Shown here: positions 1-5,093 of the stretch, piece by piece
Layout of the letters: the number at the start of each line of letters is the position of its first letter
How positions within the stretch are numbered: the stretch's first letter is position 1
Notes under the pieces: model-generated
Databases searched by the model: none
Told to the model about the DNA's origin: nothing
The model's input: the letters and a program-made list of their open reading frames with translations, nothing else
From: an uncultured Bacilli bacterium
Lineage (GTDB): Bacteria > Bacillota_I > Bacilli_A > RF39 > UBA660
Direction: 5' to 3'
Assembly (NCBI GenBank): GCA_947623705.1
Contig: CANQHT010000070.1
Coordinates: forward strand, 1 to 6,115
DNA: 6,115 nt
Translations under genes and position numbers: made by a program

Positions 1-13
1 ACCGATTTTTTAA

Positions 14-65
14 TTGCTTTTACTTTTGTCTTTTAATTGCTGAAATTGCTAGTTGCTTTTACTTT
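14..65. repeat. Short direct repeats in left-edge intergenic DNA
   Basis: The 13-mer TTGCTTTTACTTT occurs at 14-26 and again at 53-65, 39 bases apart. The shorter AATTGCT occurs at 12-18, 35-41 and 44-50. On the minus strand this reads as repeated AGCAA units just downstream of the hairpin-terminator at 101-171. No frame through this stretch stays open, so it looks like non-coding leader DNA for a gene beyond position 1. The repeats could be protein-binding sites or simple low-complexity drift; nothing here decides between them. Confidence 0.5.
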
Positions 66-100
66 GCGAATTCACCATTTTATAAACAAAAATAAGCGCT

Positions 101-171
101 AAAAAAACAGAATGTTCCGACCGGTATGGTTGAATAACAACTATTAGACCGGTTTGTAGAACATCCTGTTT
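101..171 (-). terminator. Long nested hairpin with U-tract (minus-strand terminator)
   Basis: Three nested stems are visible. The outer arms 105-117 and 159-171 pair over 13 positions; the single imperfect pair (111/165) is a G-U wobble in the minus-strand RNA. The middle stem is ACCGGT at 120-125 with ACCGGT at 148-153. The inner stem is 126-132 with 138-144, closing a 5-base loop at 133-137, with one A-C mismatch on the minus strand. Read on the minus strand, the last arm runs straight into seven U residues (positions 107-101). On the plus strand no T-run follows, so the active orientation should be minus. The stem is far larger than a plain terminator needs, and a promoter lies directly in front of it. 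Confidence 0.7.
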
Positions 172-173
172 CT
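101..173 (-). ncRNA. Candidate ~73-nt hairpin RNA (small RNA or attenuator)
   Basis: The promoter at 181-210 would start transcription at about 173, two bases before the outer stem begins, and the U-tract ends at 101. The predicted RNA is therefore one hairpin from end to end, with no room for a protein. I do not recognise it as SRP RNA, 6S RNA, tmRNA, a T-box or a known riboswitch. Two readings remain: a free-standing small RNA, or the premature-termination structure in the leader of an off-window minus-strand gene. The direct repeats at 14-65 would then lie in that leader. It could also merely back up termination of the gene at 267-1004. The call rests on promoter and fold geometry only. 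Confidence 0.35.
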
Positions 174-180
174 AATAAGA

Positions 181-210
181 ATACTAGCATAAATAATCAC
201 TCTTTGTCAA
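181..210 (-). promoter_or_regulatory. Candidate sigma-A promoter in front of the hairpin unit
   Basis: On the minus strand a consensus -35 TTGACA (210-205) is followed after 18 bases by an extended -10, TGCTAGTAT, whose hexamer TAGTAT is at 186-181. Predicted start is about 173-175, immediately before the hairpin at 101-171. A perfect -35 plus the TG extension makes this one of the better promoter matches in the window. The -35 box sits inside a small inverted repeat (203-219). Confidence 0.5.
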
Positions 211-219
211 CCGGACAAA
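203..219. repeat. Inverted repeat overlapping the -35 box (possible operator)
   Basis: TTTGTC (203-208) and GACAAA (214-219) form a perfect 6-bp inverted repeat around a 5-base centre, AACCG. The minus-strand -35 hexamer TTGACA (210-205) lies within it, which is a classic place for a repressor. It carries the third CCGG in this short AT-rich stretch (211-214), after 121-124 and 149-152. It could also be a small hairpin or chance. Confidence 0.35.
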
Positions 220-249
220 ATAAATCTTAAACAAATTCAATGAAGCATT

Positions 250-275
250 AAAAGATAAACATCAACTTATCTTTT
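250..275 (-). terminator. AT-rich hairpin at the end of the 245-residue gene
   Basis: Perfect 9-bp arms AAAAGATAA (250-258) and TTATCTTTT (267-275) enclose an 8-base loop. The TAA stop of the gene at 267-1004 lies in the stem. On the minus strand the U-run is only the UUUU closing the stem, so as a terminator it is weak. On the plus strand six T residues follow the stem, so it might work better for transcripts coming from the left, though no plus-strand gene is visible there. Confidence 0.4.
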
Positions 276-1004
276 TTGAATACATTTATTTCTAATCTTT
301 TTTAAATTTAACCATTTTGCATTATCTTGTTTAAATGTCTCTAACTCTTCCCATAAATATTCTTTACTATGACTATTTAAGTATTCTTCTTGTTCTTTAC
401 CTAAATCATAATCTAGATCATCTTTAATTTCATTAAATCTCTTTAATTCCAATTCATACGCTTTAATCACTTCTTTAACACTAGTTATAAATTGCAAGGC
501 ATTAGAAAATCCTTGATTATATAAGGAATACTCTTTTAAAAAACGGGCTATATAATTATTGAATCTTTTAAATAATTCTCCATCATTATATTCCGGCATT
601 AGATAAAGTAAATTATCAGTATTATCTAAATTAATTAATTGAATTTGTTCATTATCTTTAACACTATAAAAGATACTAAAATTTTTATAATTAAATTTTT
701 CTTCTTTACTACTCTCTGAAACATTTTCTAACTCCACGGCATCATTTACCGCCGTACTTTTAAAATAAAAATCTAATATTTGCGGAAAAATAACATTAAG
801 AAAATAATTAATTTCTAAGTTTAATCTTGTATCAATATCTTGAGGTACTTCTTTCTCTATTTCTAGATATTCTTTAAATTTCTTTAAAGTCATTTCTTTT
901 TCTCTTTTTATCTTTTCTTCTCTTAATCTTTGTATCTCTTTTTCTTTAATTCTTTCTTGAATTAACTCTTCACAATACATACCATAATCTTCATAAGCAC
1001 TCAT
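267..1004 (-). CDS. Unrecognised 245-residue soluble protein with charged coiled-coil N-terminus
   Basis: I do not recognise this protein. There is no signal peptide and no membrane segment, so it is probably cytoplasmic. Residues ~12-55 are dense in Lys, Arg and Glu with heptad-like Leu/Ile spacing, consistent with a coiled coil. Residues ~61-82 (starting LNLEINYFLNVIFPQIL) form an amphipathic, aromatic-rich helix. A more ordered middle follows with a possible beta stretch at ~108-137, and residues ~140-245 look helical again. The ATG at 1004 is supported by a GAGAGAGG Shine-Dalgarno (1013-1020). It lies 46 bases downstream of efp, beyond the efp terminator, and I find no convincing promoter in that gap, so expression may depend on read-through. 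Base composition matches the neighbours. The gene is convincing; its role is unknown. Confidence 0.85.
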   Translation of the reverse strand: MSAYEDYGMYCEELIQERIKEKEIQRLREEKIKREKEMTLKKFKEYLEIEKEVPQDIDTRLNLEINYFLNVIFPQILDFYFKSTAVNDAVELENVSESSKEEKFNYKNFSIFYSVKDNEQIQLINLDNTDNLLYLMPEYNDGELFKRFNNYIARFLKEYSLYNQGFSNALQFITSVKEVIKAYELELKRFNEIKDDLDYDLGKEQEEYLNSHSKEYLWEELETFKQDNAKWLNLKKIRNKCIQKR

Positions 1005-1033
1005 AACAATTACCTCTCTCCTTCTTTAAAGCC

Positions 1034-1060
1034 AGAAAAAAAGAACCCCTTTAGGCTCTT
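1034..1060 (-). terminator. Intrinsic terminator overlapping the efp stop codon
   Basis: In minus-strand RNA the arms at 1060-1053 and 1048-1041 pair over about 8 positions (including G-U pairs) around a 4-base loop, followed by a run of U residues down to 1034. The efp TAA (1053-1051) is at the top of the stem, so a ribosome finishing efp would cover the 5' arm. Together with the absence of a visible promoter for the next gene, this makes partial read-through plausible. Confidence 0.8.
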
Positions 1061-1611
1061 CCAGCATATTTACCATCACTAGTAGAAATTAAAATCTTTT
1101 CTCCTTCATTAATAAATAAAGGTACTTTAACTACTTTACCTGTTTCAATCTTTGCATCTTTTTGCGCATTAGTTGCCGTATTACCTTTAACTGCTGGTAC
1201 TGTTTCGACAACTTCATATTCAATTTTTTCTGGTAAAGTTATTCCGATAATTTCTCCTTCATAAAAATCAATAGAAATATCAATGCCTTCTTTAATAAAG
1301 TCAGCATCACTACCTAAAATACTTCTAGGTACTTCAATTTGTTCATAAGTTTCATTATTCATAAAGACTAAATTATCCCCACTAGCATATAAATATTGAA
1401 CTTTAGTCTTATCAATATGAGCTCTTGTTATTTTGATATTAGTATTAAATGTTTGTTCAACAATAGAGCCAGTTCTTAAATTTTTTAATTTAATTCTAAC
1501 AAAAGCAGGTCCTTTACCAGGTTTAACGTGTTGGAATTCTTGAATTAAACAAAGATTACCATCAATAATAACAGTCATACCATTTTTAATATCATTAATA
1601 TTTATGTTCAT
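1051..1611 (-). CDS. efp: Translation elongation factor P
   Basis: EF-P binds the ribosome between the P and E sites and relieves stalling at consecutive prolines. The protein has the standard length (186 residues) and three-domain layout: an N-terminal KOW-like domain (~1-63), a central OB domain (~65-127) and a C-terminal OB domain (~129-186) with the family ending GEKILISTSDGKYAGRA. The loop that reaches the peptidyl-transferase centre reads VKPGKGPAFVR; Lys33 at its tip is the equivalent of B. subtilis Lys32, which is modified with 5-aminopentanol. No modification enzyme is in the window. The ATG at 1611 has a GAGAGGAG Shine-Dalgarno 8-9 bases upstream. The gene starts 24 bases after rpmG on the same strand and should share its promoter; an intrinsic terminator overlaps its stop. 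No defects seen. Confidence 0.97.
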   Translation of the reverse strand: MNININDIKNGMTVIIDGNLCLIQEFQHVKPGKGPAFVRIKLKNLRTGSIVEQTFNTNIKITRAHIDKTKVQYLYASGDNLVFMNNETYEQIEVPRSILGSDADFIKEGIDISIDFYEGEIIGITLPEKIEYEVVETVPAVKGNTATNAQKDAKIETGKVVKVPLFINEGEKILISTSDGKYAGRA

Positions 1612-1635
1612 AAATTAACTCCTCTCTTTATTTTA

Positions 1636-1800
1636 TTATTTCTTTTCTTTTGCTACAACATTTTTACGACATTTAGGACAATATTTTTTGATTTCTAAAC
1701 GTTCAGGATTATTCTTTTTATTTTTGCTTGTAGGACGTAATTCAGCACCACATTCAGTACAACGCATCGTAACATAATTACGGTTTTCATTTTTAGCCAT
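1636..1800 (-). CDS. rpmG: 50S ribosomal protein L33, zinc-ribbon (C+) type
   Basis: This 54-residue protein of the large ribosomal subunit begins MAKNENRNYVTMRCTECG. Two CxxC pairs (Cys14/Cys17 and Cys41/Cys44) form a zinc ribbon, making it the zinc-binding form; many Bacillota also keep a cysteine-free paralog used under zinc limitation. A near-perfect Shine-Dalgarno AGGAGG (1808-1813) lies seven bases before the ATG. A strong promoter sits at 1831-1858, and efp follows 24 bases downstream, so rpmG and efp are probably one transcript. As I recall, L33 genes next to PBP2 genes also occur in Lactobacillales and relatives, which fits the gene upstream. Small but unambiguous. Confidence 0.96.
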   Translation of the reverse strand: MAKNENRNYVTMRCTECGAELRPTSKNKKNNPERLEIKKYCPKCRKNVVAKEKK

Positions 1801-1830
1801 ATAAAATCCTCCTCACTTCTTTTCTCAACT

Positions 1831-1858
1831 ATTATATCAAACTTTTATTTATTTTCAA
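1831..1858 (-). promoter_or_regulatory. Strong sigma-A promoter for rpmG-efp
   Basis: On the minus strand, -35 TTGAAA (1858-1853), a 16-base spacer and a perfect extended -10, TGATATAAT (hexamer TATAAT at 1836-1831). The predicted start is about 1824, leaving a leader of about 24 bases containing the rpmG Shine-Dalgarno. The -35 box lies inside the last codons of the upstream PBP gene, so rpmG-efp can be expressed independently of it. No terminator separates the two, so read-through from the PBP gene is also likely. Confidence 0.7.
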
Positions 1859-3782
1859 AGAGAAAGTTTGTAATACCTGAAGAAATATAGCGTGTAACAT
1901 ACACTTTACTATAATTATATTCCCTTTGGACATAAATATTTGGTGCCATAACTACTAAACTATACTCGGGATTATCATAAGGAGCAAAGCCCACAAAAGC
2001 AATGGAAGTAGTCTTTGTATCCATTACCCCATCATTATTGGTATCGATAAATGTTTCACTTGTACCGGTTTTACCTGCGGGATTATATTTACTATTGATA
2101 TAACTCCTGGCCGTCCCACTAGTGGTTGCTAAATGCATCGCTTCTTTTAACCGACTTAAATATTTATCTTCTAAACTAACTTTATTTATTATTTCATAAT
2201 TATTTTTTAAAATAACTTCCTCATTATTTCTTACTTCTTGCATCAAACTTGGTTTTCTTCTTGCTCCCATACTAGCCACTGTACTAACATATTGAAATAA
2301 TTCAATTGGTGTATATGTATCATATTGCCCAATACTTAAATTAAGAAGTAAATCACTTTGAGCTAAGCTTCCCTTAATACCCGTCATTTCATTAGGTAGA
2401 TCAATACCCGTTAAAGTACCAAGTCCATATTCTTTAAAAACACCCCGAAATTTATTAAAATCGGCTTCGGTAGTGGGTAATTTCATATTATAAGAATAAT
2501 TATAACCCGTAAGACCAATGGCAATGCGAAATTGATAATAATTACTACTTTTAGCAATCGCTGTTAAATCATTTATTTTTCCTAAACTTTTATAACTACA
2601 TTTAATGGGTACTTGATAAAGTTTCACACAACTATCTGTGACACTTGACCCAATATCAATTACGCCATATTTATAACCCGTACTAATCGTCGCCATTTTC
2701 ACAACTGACCCGACGGTATAAGATGTATTAATTAAATTAGTATTCACATTTTTAAATATTTCCTTATCTTTATCTAATAATTTTTGTCCACTTAAAGCCA
2801 GAATCTCTCCGGTCTCAGGTTTACCAACAATACTATAAGTTTCGGTGTAATATTCCGTATTAGCTCTTTTCTTAATATTTAACATATTCTCTTTAATTAA
2901 ACTTTCTAATTTTAACTGCACATCAATATCAATCGATAACACTAAATCATACCCACTTCTTCCTTCTTTAACTAACTCTAAAGTATTATCATCACTAACT
3001 AAATATAAATCTTTTTCACCTTTTAAATAATCTTCATAATAACTTTCTAAATAAGATAAACCTACGGTATCATTTAAACTATACCCTTTTTCTAAATATT
3101 CTTCTTTTTTATCTTTCGGAATACTTCCAATTGTCCCAAAAATATCTTTTAAAGTATCCCCATAATTATAAACTCTTTCCCAAGTAAGTTCCGTGTTTAT
3201 TCCTTTAATATTAGCATTTATTAATGTATTGTATTCTTCATCACTAATACCTTTAACAATTTCTTTTTTCTCATAAGAATATCCTTTATTCATTAAAGCA
3301 TAAATCGTAGCAACTTCTTTTTCTTCATCAGTAAACTTATTTAATTCTTCATCTGTAATTCTTTCTATTTTTAAATTCTTAATATCTTCACTACTTAACT
3401 TTCTTCTTTCATATAAATCCCATTCTTCCTTTTTTATTAAATCATCCCCATTATTATGGGTTAATAAATAATAATTTTTAAAACTATTTTTATTTACCTC
3501 CACATTTAAAATCTTACTTAAACTTTTAGCAATCTCTAATTCTTCTTTTATCGTTATACCTTTTTCTTTCGTATAAAAAACCGTTTTAACCCCTTTATTA
3601 TCCACTAAAACTTTACCATTTCGATCAAGTATTCTTCCCCTGGGAGCACTTTCTCCATAGACATAATTAGTTGTCTTTTCTAAAAGTTTAGCCTTATATA
3701 TCTCTTTATCATATATATTTATATATAATACTCTTCCTATAAGCATTAAAAAGATAATTATTAATATTCCGTATCTTTTCAT
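1845..3782 (-). CDS. Class B penicillin-binding protein 2 (peptidoglycan D,D-transpeptidase)
   Basis: A membrane-anchored transpeptidase that cross-links peptidoglycan stem peptides outside the membrane; it is a beta-lactam target. Of 645 residues, ~4-22 are the single N-terminal anchor. The class B hallmark RGRILDRNG follows at 48-56, then the dimerisation/pedestal domain to ~270 and the transpeptidase domain from ~310. All three catalytic motifs are present: Ser359-Val-Val-Lys362 (nucleophile Ser359), Ser412-Ser-Asn414 and Lys571-Thr-Gly573. Just after KTG is an EF-hand-like loop, Asp580 to Asp588. Length and the adjacent rpmG favour the elongation-type PBP2 (PbpA/MrdA) over a sporulation SpoVD, but no PASTA domain or rod-shape neighbours are visible to prove it. 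The ATG at 3782 has a close GGTGG Shine-Dalgarno (3787-3791). A divergent control region separates it from the plus-strand gene at 3866. Confidence 0.95.
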   Translation of the reverse strand: MKRYGILIIIFLMLIGRVLYINIYDKEIYKAKLLEKTTNYVYGESAPRGRILDRNGKVLVDNKGVKTVFYTKEKGITIKEELEIAKSLSKILNVEVNKNSFKNYYLLTHNNGDDLIKKEEWDLYERRKLSSEDIKNLKIERITDEELNKFTDEEKEVATIYALMNKGYSYEKKEIVKGISDEEYNTLINANIKGINTELTWERVYNYGDTLKDIFGTIGSIPKDKKEEYLEKGYSLNDTVGLSYLESYYEDYLKGEKDLYLVSDDNTLELVKEGRSGYDLVLSIDIDVQLKLESLIKENMLNIKKRANTEYYTETYSIVGKPETGEILALSGQKLLDKDKEIFKNVNTNLINTSYTVGSVVKMATISTGYKYGVIDIGSSVTDSCVKLYQVPIKCSYKSLGKINDLTAIAKSSNYYQFRIAIGLTGYNYSYNMKLPTTEADFNKFRGVFKEYGLGTLTGIDLPNEMTGIKGSLAQSDLLLNLSIGQYDTYTPIELFQYVSTVASMGARRKPSLMQEVRNNEEVILKNNYEIINKVSLEDKYLSRLKEAMHLATTSGTARSYINSKYNPAGKTGTSETFIDTNNDGVMDTKTTSIAFVGFAPYDNPEYSLVVMAPNIYVQREYNYSKVYVTRYISSGITNFLFENK

Positions 3783-3865
3783 AATTCCACCATTATTAGT
3801 ATGGTTTTATTAAAAGTATAGTATTCATTTTATTTTTTTCGAATACATTATAATAGGTGGTCAAG
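3783..3865. promoter_or_regulatory. Divergent control region between the PBP2 gene and the small plus-strand gene
   Basis: These 83 bases must hold the promoters of two divergent genes. Candidate -10 boxes are TATACT on the minus strand (3820-3815) for the PBP gene and TATAGT on the plus strand (3817-3822), overlapping each other; neither has a good -35. The palindrome ATTATAAT (3847-3854) gives TATAAT on both strands, but the plus-strand copy abuts the Shine-Dalgarno at 3855. GTATTC (3821-3826) and GAATAC (3841-3846) form an inverted repeat with a 14-base centre that could be an operator. Individual promoters are uncertain. Confidence 0.4.
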
Positions 3866-4126
3866 ATGTATAATTTAATTGTTAATTATATGAGTAAGAT
3901 AACAAAAGAAGATATGAATAATTTTGCTCTTAGTAAAGGTGTTAATCTATCGGAAAGTGAATTAGATTTTACTTATGATTTTGTTATGAAAAACTATCAA
4001 AACTTTTTAAAAAATCCTAAATTATTTAATATTGAACGCTACAAAGATCATTACACAGAAGAAAACTTTAGTAAAATTACTAAAGTCTTCAATGAATATT
4101 TTCAAAAATATGCGAGTTACTTATAA
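3866..4126 (+). CDS. Small protein resembling DUF2624 (B. subtilis YqfT)
   Basis: An 86-residue acidic/aromatic helical protein without signal peptide or membrane segment; its function is unknown. I start it at ATG 3866 rather than the in-frame GTG at 3857, because AGGTGG (3855-3860) is a well-spaced Shine-Dalgarno for the ATG and the GTG lies inside it. The N-terminus VNYMSKITKEDMNNFALSKGVNLS follows the pattern I recall for DUF2624 (NKIT-x-xEL...AK-x-xGI-x-LS), and a late KITKVFNEYF echoes its C-terminal helix. In B. subtilis yqfT sits next to yqfS, the endonuclease IV gene, and here too the neighbour is nfo. The orientation differs: the two genes converge and overlap by 10 bases. It is the only plus-strand gene in the window. 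The coding call is good; the family call rests on weak similarity plus context. Confidence 0.8.
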   Translation: MYNLIVNYMSKITKEDMNNFALSKGVNLSESELDFTYDFVMKNYQNFLKNPKLFNIERYKDHYTEENFSKITKVFNEYFQKYASYL

Positions 4127-5019
4127 TACTCTCTAATATCCCTTATTAAATTAGAATTAAATATTCCCTCTCTTAACATTTTAATTTCAAATTTATAAGG
4201 AGGATAGACTAACTCTCTTTCCGTATCTTCTTTGTTAATATAAGGTGTTTCTAATATTTTAGGAACATTTTTTAATTGTTCATTATTAAGTATTTTAAGT
4301 AAATTGTCAAAACCAATTGTTCCTAAACCAATATTAGCATGTCGATCTTTATGTGAACCAATTATATTTTTACTATCATTTAAATGGACACATTTTATTT
4401 TATCAAGACCAATTAACTTATCAAACTCTTCTAAAAATTCCTCAAACTTACTCATATCATAACCCGCATCATTTAAGTGACAAGTATCAAGACAAACCCC
4501 AATATTTTTGGAATGGACTCCATTTAATATTGCTTTAATTTCTTCTAAAGTTCTTCCACATTCACTACCTTTACCTGCCATAGTTTCTAAGATAATCATA
4601 CATTTACTATTATCATTAACTATAAAGTTTAAGGCCTCGATTATATTATTTATTCCTTCTTCTTTTGTATGCTTAACCGCACTTCCGGGATGAAGTACTA
4701 TATATTTTATACCTAATTCTTCACATCTAGTTATCTCTTGTTTCAAAAAACTAATGGAAAAATTCCAACTATCTAACTTTTCTTTATTAGCTAAATTAAT
4801 TATATAAGGGGCGTGACATATTACATTATCCATACTTATATTATTTTCATTCATCAATTTTAAAGCCTCATTTAAATATTCTAAATTAATTTTACTTCTT
4901 AAAGTATTTTGGGGAGCCCCAGTATATAACATAAAAGCATTGGCTCCATAACTTAAGGCTTCATTTAAAGAACCCAATATTTGATCACTGCCAAAATGCA
5001 CATGACTACCTAATATCAT
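4117..5019 (-). CDS. nfo: Deoxyribonuclease IV (AP endonuclease, Nfo family)
   Basis: Base-excision repair enzyme that cuts the phosphodiester bond 5' of abasic sites and removes blocked 3' ends; it uses three zinc ions in a TIM barrel. The protein (300 residues) is full length. All nine metal ligands of the E. coli enzyme have counterparts: His69, His110, Glu145, Asp178, His181, His212, Asp225, His227 and Glu257. They lie in the motifs CHAPY, VLHPGS, ILETMAGKG, CLDTCHLNDAGYD, CVHLNDSK, SHKDRHANIG and LETP. The start at 5019 (MILGSHV, the usual family start) has AGGAAG at 5029-5034 as Shine-Dalgarno. A candidate promoter lies at 5041-5069. The last 10 bases overlap the end of the convergent gene at 3866-4126, so transcripts of the two are antisense at their 3' ends. 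Confidence 0.97.
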   Translation of the reverse strand: MILGSHVHFGSDQILGSLNEALSYGANAFMLYTGAPQNTLRSKINLEYLNEALKLMNENNISMDNVICHAPYIINLANKEKLDSWNFSISFLKQEITRCEELGIKYIVLHPGSAVKHTKEEGINNIIEALNFIVNDNSKCMIILETMAGKGSECGRTLEEIKAILNGVHSKNIGVCLDTCHLNDAGYDMSKFEEFLEEFDKLIGLDKIKCVHLNDSKNIIGSHKDRHANIGLGTIGFDNLLKILNNEQLKNVPKILETPYINKEDTERELVYPPYKFEIKMLREGIFNSNLIRDIREYYK

Positions 5020-5040
5020 TTTGTACCACTTCCTAATTTA

Positions 5041-5069
5041 ATTATAAAGAAAAATGGACTAAATGTCCA
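5041..5069 (-). promoter_or_regulatory. Candidate nfo promoter embedded in the upstream terminator
   Basis: On the minus strand, -35 TGGACA (5069-5064, five of six consensus bases), a 17-base spacer and a perfect TATAAT (5046-5041). The predicted start is about 5034, leaving a 15-base leader that begins at the AGGAAG Shine-Dalgarno of nfo. The -35 box is part of the hairpin that terminates the surface-protein gene. Confidence 0.55.
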
Positions 5070-5073
5070 CTTT
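5051..5073. terminator. Intrinsic terminator of the surface-protein gene, possibly bidirectional
   Basis: Arms 5051-5059 and 5065-5073 pair over nine positions (one G-U on the minus strand) around a 5-base loop. The core is TGGAC/GTCCA. On the minus strand the stem is followed by TTTTTCTTT. On the plus strand CTTTCTCTTTT follows, so weak termination in that direction is possible. It lies 20 bases after the surface-gene stop codon. Confidence 0.75.
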
Positions 5074-5093
5074 CTCTTTTACTGATTATATTT

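Noticed and set aside
101..171. Hairpin as a transposon end or miniature mobile element
   Set aside because: There are no flanking target duplications or transposase fragments, and the promoter plus U-tract geometry explains it better. Genome-wide copies would reopen the question.
3849..3854. Plus-strand TATAAT as promoter of the small gene at 3866
   Set aside because: Its start point would fall near 3861, after the Shine-Dalgarno at 3855-3860, leaving a nearly leaderless message; no good -35 stands at the right distance.
3857..3859. GTG as start of the small plus-strand gene
   Set aside because: The GTG is part of the AGGTGG Shine-Dalgarno that serves the ATG at 3866; no binding site precedes the GTG itself.
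4096..4111. AT-only palindrome ATATTTTCAAAAATAT just past the nfo stop, as a terminator
   Set aside because: It has no GC pairs, a 2-base loop and no U-run after it, and it lies inside the coding region of the convergent small gene.
4353..4693. Two overlapping plus-strand open frames of 61 codons
   Set aside because: Both lie antisense inside nfo, which has all catalytic residues. They lack ribosome binding sites and their composition is what the antisense strand of nfo would give.
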